From: Dryococelus australis
Lineage: Eukaryota; Arthropoda; Insecta; Phasmatodea; Phasmatidae
NCBI GenBank assembly: GCA_029891345.1
Contig: CM056999.1
Coordinates: 28,307,418 to 28,371,417, forward strand
Direction: 5' to 3'
Length of the DNA stretch: 64,000 bases
Shown one piece after another: positions 49,428 to 61,270 of this stretch. The notes below the pieces were generated by a model. It was not told where the DNA came from, did not search any database, and was given only the letters and a program-made list of their open reading frames with translations. Positions within the stretch are counted from its first letter, which is position 1; each line of letters starts with the position of its first letter. The translations under genes were made by a program, and so were the position numbers.

Positions 49428-49656
49428 GCTGTTCGTGGTAAAGTGAGCACTTTTGAGACCCTAGTTACTTTTTCCTTTCAGCCAATTTTATTCATTAAAT
49501 GGCTTTCTAAATAAATATTGTCCTGTAAGTAATAAACACAGTGTGTATATTCCACCGCACTTGGAAGTTAACGTCTAAGGCTAAAATAAAATAAAATTAT
49601 TGACTGTTATTCCAAATGAGAGGACTTTCAAAAGTCCCCACCTTACCGTGAATAGC
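49428..49656 (-). mobile_element. Short terminal-inverted-repeat element (MITE), copy 3
   Basis: The left end GCTGTTCGTGGTAAAGTGAG and the reverse complement of the right end GCTATTCACGGTAAGGTGGG are inverted repeats, each followed by (G)ACTTTTGA. The interior is a close reverse-complement match of 5752-5979, so these two are the same non-autonomous family in opposite orientation. Confidence 0.75.
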
Positions 49657-49680
49657 ATGTTACAGGTATAACATGCTATT
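49651..49680. repeat. Perfect 12-bp palindromic stem
   Basis: AATAGCATGTTA (49651-49662) and TAACATGCTATT (49669-49680) are exact reverse complements around a 6-base loop. It overlaps the right edge of the preceding MITE, so the inverted symmetry may come from duplication of the element's end. Confidence 0.85.
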
Positions 49681-51320
49681 AAAATACAGTGCACGTGATT
49701 GGCCCGAAAATAGACGAAACTCTTGATTAGTCGCCCCTAAGAGACGCTGTCCAATCAGATACTCCCTTAGCACTTTAGAAGAACCAGCTGATCTTGCATG
49801 TGACCAGAACTGTGAACTCACTGAGAATATTCCTGATTCATTGCATAGGACCTACAACAAGCACCTAGTGTAAATTGAAACGCTTGATTTTCATTTAAAA
49901 AAATTAATAATACGTAAGGTTTTAACTTAAAATTGATAAAATATGGTACTCCATTTTCATGCTCGATTTATTGCTGTTTTATAAGTAACGGACTTGTATA
50001 CAATTACATTGTTGAAGTTATTACCGTGTCTATTTAAACACATTTTTTCATAATAATAATAATACATGTAGGTTGACCATTTAGTAACTAGTATGCACTG
50101 CCCGCTTTTATGCAGGTTAAATCACACTTCACAGATACTGGCTGTAAACGATCATATGCGAAGAATCGCACTGGAAAATAAAGCCACATTACTACAAAAG
50201 TGTGTTAAACTCTGATAGAGCGAGTCAACACTATGAAAAATTTACAATCTAACATGAAGTTTATAAAAAGTATGCACTTACCGAAGCAGGTATTTCTCAT
50301 TACTAGGATATGCAAAGCCCAAAATTTCCCTTACACTTTATCCCAATAAACTTAAGGTACGCAAAAATGTTGTTTTATTTATAGAAATAAAAACCTTCTT
50401 TCGCAAAATAAAATAAATAGAATGCATACAAACAAGTTGAGTCTAAAATGTTAGGCACGTACAATAAAAAAACATAGTATATAATATGGCTCGTTTTTCA
50501 AAACACTTTGTTAAACCAAGTTATGTGTTAAAAACGGCAATATGTCAGGGTAAACTGCACAACACTCCCTCATGGGAAAAAAAAAATTTAAATTTAAATT
50601 CTTCAAGTTTTGCGAACATTTTTGGGAGGTATTTCACATGTTAATGCTGCATACAGAACGTGAACGATACAAATGGAAAATATTTGGACACGGAAAACTG
50701 AGTTAAAAAAATTATATATCAAATATACACATGTTTTGAATTAGTTCGGTAATAATTCAGTTCATATCGAAAGAAACATTTGAATTAGTGATATGTTCCT
50801 GGCAAAAATCAGTACGCAATAACAAAATGCAATGTTCGTTGGTTTGGGGGACAATAGTAATGCGTGTCACCTGTTGAAATCTCGTCGTTGACATTCTGTG
50901 TACAGTAAATTTTTGTGTTTTAGCAATATGATAAAAATGTCCCGATACGACATTAACTTGTTTTCCGAATCACTAACGGTTCGAGCTTCCACCGCTACCA
51001 GCACAGTAGAGGTGGTTCCACGCTAGTACACAGGACCACTCGTTATCCACTATGACGTGGATTCAAGTTCACATCGCTTCTGTTGGCACTTGTGTGGAGA
51101 GTTGTCAGCTGCGTCTCCAGTTCCGTGTTTCTCACTACCATCTTAGTCCTTCAGCCAGGCGTTGCACAGTTGACCATGGCATGGAACCTGCATCAAGCAT
51201 GCCTGTCTTTACATTCTGTAAAATACGACTTCCATTTGTGAACATTGTGGTACAAATAACACATTTCTCGGAGACATTAGTGATGACCAAAAAATTACTG
51301 CCAAGCATCATGCTTGAGAT
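49681..51320. other. No established gene; one weak exon candidate
   Basis: AT-rich sequence. Around 50281-50330 the minus strand has a GTAAGT donor preceded by a short open stretch (EILGFAYPSNEKYLLR) whose phase would fit the exon at 39902, but its acceptor is weak. The 98-codon open frame at 51052-51348 is unassigned. Confidence 0.3.
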
Positions 51321-51333
51321 CACTGGTCATAGA

Positions 51334-51574
51334 GTGAAGAGTGAGTGAAGAGATTTGGGTCTTGAGAGCCGATGAGGGTAATTGATGTGAGTATGGAGCA
51401 GCACCGGAATGAAGGGGCGGGGGAAACGGGAGATCCCCGAGAAAACCCGCTGACCAACGGCATCGTCCGGCACGATTTCACATGCGAAAATCCGGAGTTG
51501 CCCGGCCGGGGATTGAACCCGGATCGCCTTTTTGGGAGGCGAGCAGGCTAACCGCTCAGTTCCCGCATCCCCCA
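51334..51574 (-). mobile_element. tRNA-derived SINE with 13-bp target duplication
   Basis: On the minus strand the head reads GCGGTTAGCCTGCTCGCCTC (A-box region) and CCGGGTTCAATCCCCGG (B box), the internal promoter elements of RNA polymerase III. A GC-rich body follows, then a tail of CTCTTCACTCACTCTTCACT type. The copies of CACTGGTYRTAGA at 51321-51333 and 51575-51587 differ at two of 13 positions and form the target duplication. The related copy at 38850-39080 is more eroded. The tail is not poly(A), which points to a LINE partner recognising a short repeat. Confidence 0.85.
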
Positions 51575-51587
51575 CACTGGTTGTAGA

Positions 51588-52718
51588 ACAATCTTCTTCT
51601 GTTAATTTTATACATTTTGTTTTGTTACTGCATATAGGAAAAATATGCTTGCACTTCAATTTTATCACACTTGCATAATTGTATAGTAAATTAAATTTTT
51701 TTTCCTGTGGTAATTTCTGTATCCTCCATATTTCCGATTCATAGTCTCTCTTAAGTATCACTAGTCACCAGTTTATTTCAAGTGCAAAACTACATTTATG
51801 TTAAACATGTTTTAGTAAAATTAATACATTAGAAAATTTTTTTGAACTATTTTTTTAAAATGAAGTAATCTATTATTTTACTGCTCACATATGCGCAAAG
51901 AGCTAAAAAAAAAAAAAAACCTCCTCAGGTGCAGACACGTATGGCTGAAATTGTTTTTCTCCAAAGTCTTTGAACAAAGTACCCAGTATATAAAAAAACT
52001 GAAACAACAAGAAGTTATCAGAGTGTAAGTTTCATGGTATTTAAATGATAAAATGTAATTTTTGAATTCATGGGAAATTTTTTTAAATATTTTTGTACGT
52101 AGAGCGGCCCAAATAAGTTAACGTAAATGAAACTGACGTTACTTTGTATCAATGTAAATATGACTGTAAGGTGTTGTAATTATGGAAAGAATGCTATTTA
52201 TTTATTTTTTTCTATACACGACTAAACATATGAGTTGTTAACGCAGCGTTACATCGTAGCCGATCGTATGTGGACACTAAAACATTATTTTGGTAGATAC
52301 GGTACAGGAAGTAATACTGGACCTTCACAACAATCTGTGATCGGTTATTTTGAAGAGAAAATGCGTAAACCATTGCCAAATAAAAACCAGTTCTCAAATG
52401 GTTGGTGTCAGTGTTAAGGTATAATGACAGGTTCAATTTATAATCACAACGAAGGGAAGTGTGGAAGATAGAAAAGTTTGACGACAGAGCGCACTGCTAC
52501 ATTCCTAACTGTTATTTGAAAACTTTCGTATGTTTTCGAGCCGTGTATGCGCACGAAGAGCATTCGAGAAATTTTCCACGTCCGATTAATAGTTTCCTTT
52601 TTCTGATTCAATCTCAAATGCGAACTTCTTAAAAGTGAAGAAGATCTAAAACAAGTGACTCACAATAACTTCCGGCGCAGGCTACTTAACCACGCAGCAC
52701 ACCTGTGTCATCACAAAG
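51588..52718. other. No gene recognised
   Basis: AT-rich sequence leading up to the minisatellite, with A-runs near 51905. No gene features seen. Confidence 0.45.
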
Positions 52719-55126
52719 ACACAACATTCCTCCAGCCAGACGTCACGGCGCCCTTGGTGCTCCTACACCACGGAGACAACATTCCTCCAGCCAGATGGCA
52801 CGGCGTCCTTGGCGCTCCTACACCACGGAGACACAACATTCCTCCAGCCAGACGTCACGGCGCCCTTGGTGCTCCTACACCACGGAGACATAGCATTCCT
52901 CCAGCCAGACGGCACGGCGCCCTTGGTGCTCCTACACCACGGAGACACAACATTCCTCCAGCCAGACGGCACGGCACCCTTGGTGCTCCTACGCCTCGGA
53001 CACACAACATTCCTCCAGCCAGACGTCACGGCGCCCTTGGTGCTCCTACACCACGGAGACACAACATTCCTCCAGCCAGACGGCAAGGCGCCCTTGGTGC
53101 TCCTATGCCTCGGACACACAACATTCCTCCAGTCAGACGGCACGGCGCCCTTGGTGCTCCTACACCACGGAGACACAACATTCCTCCAGCCAGACGGCAC
53201 GGCGCCCTTGCCGCTCCTACACCACGGGGAGACAACATTCTTCCAGCCAGACGGCACGGCGCCCTTGGCGCTCCTACACCACGAAGACACAACATTCCTC
53301 CCGCCAGACGTCACGGCGCCCTTGGTGCTCCTACACCACGGAGACACAACATTCCTCCAGCCAGACGGCACGGCGCCCTTGGTGCTCCTACACCACGGAG
53401 ACACAACATTCCTCCAGCCAGATGGCACGGCGTCCTTGGCGCTCCTACACCACGGAGACACAACATTCCTCCAGCCAGACGTCACGGCGCCCTTGGTGCT
53501 CCTACACCACGGAGACACAACATTCCTCCAGCCAGACGGCACGGCGCCCTTGGTGCTCCTACACCACGGAGACACAACATTCCTCCAGCCAGACGGCACG
53601 GCGCCCTTGCCGCTCCTACACCACGGAGACACAACATTCCTCCAGCCAGACGGCACGGCGCCCTTGCCGCTCCTACACCACGGAGACACAACATTCTTCC
53701 AGCCAGACGGCACGGCGCCCTTGGTGCTCCTACACCACGGAGACACAACATTCCTCCAGCCAGACGCACGGCGCCCTTGGCGCTCCTCACACCTTGGAGA
53801 CACAACATTCCTCCAGCCAGACGGCACGGCGCCCTTGGCGCTCCTACACCTTGGAGACACAACATTCTTCCAGCCAGATGGCACGGCGTCCTTGGTGCTC
53901 CGCCTCGGACAAACAACATTCCTCCAGCCAGACGCCACGGCGCCCTTGGTGCTCCTACACCACGGAGACACAACATTCCTCCAGCCAGACGGCACGGCAC
54001 CCTTGGTGCTCCTAACCACGGAGACACAACATTCCTCCAGCCAGAGGCACGGCGCCTTGGGCTCCTACACCACGGAGACACAACATTCCTCCAGCCAGAC
54101 GTCACGGCGCCCTTGGTGCTCCTACACCACGGAGACATAGCATTCCTCCAGCCAGACGGCACGGCGCCCTTGGTGCTCCTACACCACGGAGACACAACAT
54201 TCCTCCAGCCAGACGGCACGGCGCCCTTGGTGCTCCTATGCCTCGGACACACAACATTCCCCAGCCAGACGGCAGGCACCCTTGGTGCTCCTACGCCACG
54301 GAGACATAACATTACTCCAGCCAGAACTTCACGGCGCCCTTGGTGCTCCTACACCACGGAGACACAACATTCCTCCAGCCAGACGGCACGGCGCCCTTGG
54401 TGCTCCTATGCCTCGGACACACAACATTCCCCAGCCAGACGGCATGGCACCCTTGGTGCTCCTACGCCTCGGAGACATAACATTACTCCAGCCAGACGTC
54501 ACGGCGCCCTTGGTGCTCCTACACCACGGAGACACAACATTCCTCCAGCCAGACGGCACGGCGCCCTTGGTGCTCCTATGCCTCGGACACACAACATTCC
54601 TCCAGCCAGACGGCACGGCGCCCTTGGTGCTCCTACACCACGGAGACATAACATTACTCCAGCCAGACGTCACGGCGCCCTTGGTGCTCCTACACCACGG
54701 AGACACAACATTCCTCCAGCCAGACGGCACGGCGCCCTTGGTGCTCCTATGCCTCGGACACACAACATTCCTCCAGCCAGACGGCACGGCGCCCTTGGTG
54801 CTCCTACACCACGGAGACATAACATTACTCCAGCCAGACGTCACGGCGCCCTTGGTGCTCCTACACCACGGAGACACAACATTCCTCCAGCCAGACGGCA
54901 CGGCGCCCTTGGTGCTCCTATGCCTCGGACACACAACATTCCTCCAGCCAGACGGCACGGCGCCCTTGGTGCTCCTACGCCACGGAGACATAACATTACT
55001 CCAGCCAGACGTCACGGCGCCCTTGGTGCTCCTACACCACGGAGACACAACATTCCTCCAGCCAGACGGCACGGCGCCCTTGGTGCTCCTATGCCTCGGA
55101 CACACAACATTCCCCAGCCAGACGGC
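52719..55126 (+). repeat. 57-bp GC-rich minisatellite, about 42 units, partly higher-order
   Basis: The basic unit is 57 bases (ACACAACATTCCTCCAGCCA, GACGGCACGGCGCCCTTGGT, GCTCCTACACCACGGAG). Because 57 is divisible by three and the unit lacks stops in five of six frames, long frames run through it on both strands, including an 869-codon plus-strand frame (52655-55264) with the repeat RHNIPPARRHGALGAPTPR. Variants at the GAC(G/T)(G/T)C and ACACC/TGCCT sites mark unit types. From 54300 to 55040 three unit types recur in fixed order with a period of exactly 171. A few units near 53760-54290 carry 1-4-base deletions that break the frame locally. Whether any part is translated cannot be told from sequence; the free reading of five frames argues it is not. 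Confidence 0.97.
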
Positions 55127-55179
55127 ATTGTACAACAGCTCGGTATAACATTCTTTAGCGTAGCTTTGTTATGTGTGTG

Positions 55180-55375
55180 GCTTAAAACGTCATTCGAGAT
55201 GGAAACTTTTGCTCGGACAATGAGGACCCGGGTAGGAAGAGGCAGTGGTGGGCCTGTAGTATAGAATCACCCAGCGTTTGTCTGGAGTAATTTTGGAAGA
55301 AAATGGGAAACCAAAGTTGGGGTGGCCGGACCAGGAATTTAGCCCGGAACGTCCCGAATGCAAGTAGGTCGGTCA
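55180..55375 (-). mobile_element. Degenerate tRNA-related SINE-like repeat
   Basis: The minus strand reads TTGACCGACCTACTTGCATT, CGGGACGTTCCGGGCTAAAT, TCCTGGTCCGGCCACCCC, which resembles the 3' part of a tRNA-derived SINE head joined to a body. Box matches are poor, so the assignment is tentative. It directly follows the minisatellite. Confidence 0.35.
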
Positions 55376-56780
55376 ACACATGGTAGCGAGTACTTGCAGC
55401 ATTTACATAGAACTTAGGCAGGTATAAACCGAATGCAGCAGACTTTACGAAACATGCATGCATTATTGTATACGTGTTCTAATCAATGTTTGTGAAGATC
55501 CTGACTCTCTCTAAAGTAAGCAGTGGTCTGATCTATGTAAGGTGCTGCTCTAATGATTTGTTAGTACGCGAAGTAATTGTTTCCTCGGCTGAGTAAGGCT
55601 GGATGAAAGTGCCATATTTTGAGTAAGTATCATCATGCCCAAGTGCGGTGTCATCGAATCACCTTTCCATAAAGAAGAATATGACAATGTGTGCAATATC
55701 ACTGCACAATTGTTTAAACATCAAGTTATTGGACATGTTAAGGTGTACATGGTAACATTCGGCGAACTAATCAATATCGATATGGGTGAGCAAGTATTTC
55801 TACAGTATGGAGCTACCGTCCATAGTGGTCGAGGAAACAGATGCCTTTTGCAAGGAATTTTAACATTCTGCATGAAGTCCTGGCTTGTCAGTGCGTGACA
55901 TTTTTTTTTTTGGCGATTGCTGGACATTGTATACACCACATTCTACATTATCTAAAAAAATTGTTGGAAAAACAGCCACACAGTTGTACGGAATGTTACA
56001 AAGAAGCAGTGTGATACTGGGGTTGTTAGACATACGCCATATGGAGCTGGTCGTAATCAAGTTGATAGTCTAATAGAGCACATAGCGATCTGCAAGTGTA
56101 GTGCTGTGCGCTAGACATTATCAGCCTATTTCAGATACTCTTCTTTGTGGTGCGTATGTAGAGCATTCCCTTACCAAAATTGTCAGGTATTTTTTTCAAA
56201 ATGAGACAATAAACGTAATATGACTAAATGCCGTATTACAGCAAAAGGGTTTTAAATGACTCAGTTTGACAATATCAATGTGATTGACTGAGGAGTTCAG
56301 TGTGTCAATTGCTGGTGATTTTACCCTTCTTTGTAATAGCATAGGGCGCAACCCCGTTTCATTGCAACTATGTAAGAGTGATTGCATGTTGGTCGTTTTA
56401 CCACATCATTTCAACCTCTTATCTGGGAATGCTATAACAAGGCAAGTTTCAGCTACATTAGTTTGAACATGATTATGAGTAATCAGTTGAAAGAATCGGC
56501 TATATTTTCAATGATACAATCTAGTGTAATAATAATATGGCAACACCTATTTCACTCCAGAAGAGGTATGACATTCAACATGAATGTAACAGTTTATCAG
56601 AGACAAGCTACATGTATGTTTGTGTGTAATGAAGTATGAATGTGTATATATGCAGTGGGTGACAGAGTGAGGGAGAGATAGAAAGAAGGGCCTAGGAAAC
56701 TATGATTAATTTAAAACTTTGAATGAAAATATTTGTTACCCTATATACGGGCCAAAAAGAAGTTTTAAATGTATGGCATC
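55376..56780. other. No gene recognised
   Basis: Mixed sequence with an 87-codon open frame at 55635-55898 (starts MPKCGVIESPFHKEEYDN) that I cannot assign to a family. No splice or polyadenylation context makes it convincing. Confidence 0.4.
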
Positions 56781-56905
56781 TGGCTCATGCTCAGTTGGTT
56801 AGGGTACCGAAGTGGTGACTGGCCGAGTCAAACTCAGGCATGATTCAGTTCATGAGCAACATTTGGTAATATGTAGTTAACAATTCTTTGTGATCTCGGA
56901 GATAA
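56781..56905 (+). mobile_element. Degenerate tRNA-derived SINE head
   Basis: GGCTCATGCTCAGTTGGTTA contains the tRNA D-arm A-box pattern (GCTCAGTTGGTTAG). About 35 bases on, GAGTCAAACTCAGG resembles a B box. The spacing fits a tRNA. The rest of the SINE cannot be delimited. Confidence 0.5.
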
Positions 56906-59900
56906 CATCATCGTCAGCCTTTCTCCCTACATTTATGTGATGTTGAAAAATAATATATTATTTTTCTTATATGCGAGGGGAAATTTTTTCCTCATTTAAA
57001 TTACGGTATTATATACAAGGTTAATTTGCCCCCAGATAAAAACATTTTGATGTGATTCTTAATGTAAAATGAAAGAAAAATCCAAACGACTTAAACAGTG
57101 TGAATATGGCAGGTTTTCGTTCTCGAAAATCGATCTTTTATTTGATTCTACTTTGAAACATAAAAAAATATTGAACACAAAACAAGATATTCGTGTATGA
57201 CATTTTTTTGTACTAATGTCTGATATTTTTGAGATTTTTTGGAGTAATATTATTCCTATTCATGACGATAATGTAATGCCTAATATCGAATTGTTAATGA
57301 TGTTTCTGAATAATCGTGTTTAAATGTGTAAAAAGTGTGTTCTTGGCATAACACTTTCAGACAAATTGTTCTGAAGAAAACAGCTACACATTATGAAATA
57401 GCAAAAATGTTTACCTTCCTGCTATGCAGCACAGAATACAGAATTTTATTTTCTAAACGAAAGGGGATGATACTGCTGAAAATTTTTTGCAAGTGTTCGT
57501 TTTTTAAATTCAAGAAAACAATTTCTGTTCAGGATATATTTGTTGGTTCATCACAAGTAGTTTATAAATATTTTGAACAAAAATATTTTATGTATCGATC
57601 CTCGAGAGCCCTTGCTTCCATAATAATCTCTGCAAATCGAATATCTTATTATGGTATCTAGGCACCCACCTTATTATAGTATATGAACAACCAGTCATAC
57701 ATCAGAATTTTCCATCGTTGTTTATTGTGAAAATATTTATTTAAATTCAAGAAACATACAAAAACACCTTTAAAATATGTAAAATATCTTCTTCTTTTTA
57801 TTTATGTATCAAATAAAAATGATAAATTTTTCGCTTTATTTATTGAATTACTACTTATTCCGCTCCATCCCTTATCTATTGGACCAGACATTTTCTAAAC
57901 CAGATTTATATTTTGCTGTATATCGCAAATGTCATTGGTTTAATGCAATAATCTAATATAAATAAAAATATATACTACATTACTATATAATATATAACTA
58001 TATTACCATAAAGTATAGTGATGTATTGATATATTTAAGAAATTTACATATAACACACAAGTTGATCATTTTTGTTTTCTTTTTATCCCATATATAAGGT
58101 AATAATTGTTTTCATTGAAAATATTAAAAGTTCTTAATATCTATTTCTTGTCTATCTGGCACAAAAATTAATTTCTAGCTCTTATAGTTTTATAACTCAT
58201 AAATATTTAAGATTTATTTAAACTTCTAAACATTGGATACAATTCATTACAAAAAATTGTACACAATTTAAAAAAAATAATAATTTTAATGAGTAACAAA
58301 ATGTATTTTAAAATGTTGAAGTTACATCGATAGTAATTAATTAAAATCCCCAAAAATATCAAGACTAAAGTTTGCATTTTAAAGAAAATAGGATGCGCAA
58401 AATATAATGTTTTCCTACTATACGAGAGGAAACCCAAAACATGAATCAATAAAGATTAAGATAATTAGGAATTTCCCGTACACATTAAAAACTTCCAAAT
58501 CGTGAACAAGTAGTTCCTAATTATGAAAGTAAATCAAAGAGATAAAAAAGTCTGGAATAAGTAATAGCTTTTAATTGTTCTTTTCTGAATTTTACCATAC
58601 TGCATTTAATCATTCAACTGCATGTTGAAAAATTGAAAAAAAAAACTATAGAAATAATTATTATAAAACTGTTGAATTTATTAGGATGCTTCATGAATCT
58701 GGATAATAAATTAATATTGAATATATTCAAAAATGCCTTGAATGTTATTTACTTAAGGTATACATAAAGACTATTTAACACTGATAGTTTGTAAAAAGTT
58801 AAAATATGATATTTTACACATTAAAAATTAAACAACACACACACACACACGTGTGTGTGTAAGAGAGTAGAAAATAAAACACGAGTAAATCTTACCTAAA
58901 TAAGAAAACATGCGAAATATTACCACAAAAAGTATCAGAATGAAATATTTTGATCAAATCAAATGATACAGTCATATAAACATAAACATTTATACATTAA
59001 AACAAATTTAGAAAATATTTACAATATTGAAAAACATTAATAATGCAAATTAATTAGTCATTACATTGATAAAACAAATTTTAAATAATTTTATAGAATA
59101 ATTATCTTATAGTATTACAAAATATTGAATTCGAATAGCCAAACAATGTAATTTTGTATGTTATTTAAGTAAATAAAATTAATTGGAACAGTACGATTTT
59201 AAAACTTAGAAACCGTTTTTTATAAATAATAATAAGTATTGGCGATCCCTAACTTGAGTACTATAACTAGTAATATATTAAAAATTGTAGCAAAATACTT
59301 AGGTATCATACTAAAGATTAATAAAATCGGAATTAAATATTTTATTTGTACCTATATTATTAGGTTAGTTAAATATTATTAATAATACACTATTTACATA
59401 AGATACTATTTTGATGAAGTTATATTTCTTAAACCAAGATATATAAAATTAGTATCATATAAAACAGTTTCCTTTATATGAATTATAATTAAATTTTGCT
59501 AAGATTTTTAGATCCGATGGCATTTGGAATGTTGTGGTCGATGATTATTATGGATATAGCAGTTCAGCACAGATTTATAAAAAAAATTGTGAAAAAATAT
59601 GTAACCATAATATATGTTGCAGATAAAAAAAAGCATTATTACATAAAGAAATTGTAGTATATAAACATCATTTGATTTCAAGATGAAATAAAATATCATA
59701 TAATAATCTAATTATAATGAATGCTACATTAACAGAGATTAAAAATTACATAAATTAAAAATATAGTTTTGATGTCAAATGTAAAGTTATTATAGAACAT
59801 ATATATAAATCCAGATAACTCTAATCCACCCAGAAAGAAGTAAAATTTTGAATTGACATGTTAAATTATAAATAAGATTATTTTATTTGTGTTCAAAATG

Positions 59901-60606
59901 TTAGAATTAATAAATTTTAAATGCAAGAAGAAAGATCAATTATGATGTTTTGAATGCACATAAGAAAGTATCTTCAATTATGTTAAGATTCATTCTGTTA
60001 GAGCAATTACCCACAACATATCAAACCGTGAAGTTTCAAAATGAAATTTTTTTTAATAATATGCCTCAAATAATAAATATACACAAAAAGTATTTTTCAA
60101 TAAATATATGTAAATATGAATATTGAACAATTAAATTATTACATAATGTTGGTGTTAAATAGAAGTGAAATAGGAGACCTCGTAAAATTATTAAACAACA
60201 ACTGTATTATTTGAAAAAAAATTAATTATAAGTGCTCAACTCAGTGGGCAAATATATGAGATAAACATCATAAATATGAACCTAAGTGGATGAAACGTCA
60301 TTCCATTCTTGAAACAGGAGTTAATTAAAAAACAAAACATAATGAATATCATGTGCATATAAAACAGTAACACAAATGACGTATTTTACGAATATTAAAT
60401 AATAAAATCCAAAGATAAGTGAAAATTTCATGGTTATTACATTTTTAAAAAGTGTAGTATGTTTATCAATATAAGCTGTAGATAATATGCCTGGGATTTA
60501 TATTCTTTGGAGACTATATAGTTTTAAATGGCGGGGTTACTTATAATAATATGGAGAAATAAAATAATGGCATATTTATGGTGAGGGGTTAAACATACAA
60601 ACAATA
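56906..60606. other. Very AT-rich stretch without recognised gene
   Basis: From about 57.7 kb on, the composition is distinctly more AT-rich than the rest of the window, with long A and T runs and no GC-rich patches. No mitochondrial gene was recognised in it. A palindromic (AC)n(GT)n tract lies at 58835-58860. The 108-codon open frame at 57335-57661 is unassigned. Confidence 0.5.
58835..58860. repeat. Palindromic (AC)n(GT)n microsatellite
   Basis: Sixteen bases of AC repeat abut ten bases of GT repeat with no spacer, making a self-complementary tract that can form a hairpin or cruciform. Confidence 0.9.
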
Positions 60607-60689
60607 TATAGGATGAGTATAAAAATACCCCAACTTCAAAGTTCTATAATATCTAAACCAAACAACCTACAACCGTGGTTGACCATTAA

Positions 60690-61270
60690 ATTGAACTATG
60701 GTAGCATGAAGATTGTTTACCATATGTTAATAAATGTTTAGTGTGACAACCATAAGTGGCCCGAACGACATCTACGAAATACTCAAACTCGTTCCACACT
60801 CTTGTCAGCATGTCCGGTGTTACAGTTTGGATGGCGCCCATAGTTCTCGTTTTGAGGTCGTCAATGTTAGCCGGCAATGGTGAATGTAATACTTGATCCT
60901 CTATGTACGCCCATAGAGAAATGATGCACGAGGTAAGATCCAGGCTTCTTGGAGCCAGTGATGAAGAGCCTGATCACCAGCTGCTCCACGACCAATCCAG
61001 CATTGCGGCAACATCTCGTTCAGGTATCCGCGAACAGCTAGGTGCCAATGGAGTGGCGCACCATCCTGCTGGAAGATGAAGTCCCCCGCCGCTTCTTCTA
61101 ACTGAGGAAACAACCACCCTGCAAGCATGTCCAAATAAGGAATTCCAGTAACAGTGGGCTCGTGAATAAAAGAAAGGGCTCAAAACAGTGTCTTTGGATA
61201 CAGCGCAAAACACGTTCACTTTGGGGGAAGCGACGTTCCAAACATATGGTAAGGTCAACAGGTACAACGT
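60690..61270 (-). pseudogene. Tc1/mariner transposase remnant, left arm
   Basis: The minus-strand frames read ASPKVNVFCAVSKD, HCYWNSLFGHAC, FIFQQDGAPLHWHLAVRGYL (catalytic Asp in QQDGAP), NEMLPQCWIGRGA, then a frameshift near 60910, after which another frame carries LDLTSC and LPANIDDLKTRTMGAIQTVT, and finally VWNEFEYFVDVVRATYG. These are the catalytic and C-terminal parts of a transposase with the FQQDGAPxHW and WIGRG motifs common in arthropod Tc1/mariner-type elements. The N-terminal DNA-binding half is absent. Non-functional. Confidence 0.82.

Noticed and set aside
52719..55126. CRISPR-like or leader-repeat array
   Set aside because: The 57-base units abut directly, with no unique spacers, and the window is eukaryotic; it is a minisatellite.
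57700..60606. Nuclear mitochondrial insertion
   Set aside because: The block is AT-rich enough, but I could recognise no mitochondrial coding or RNA gene in any frame.
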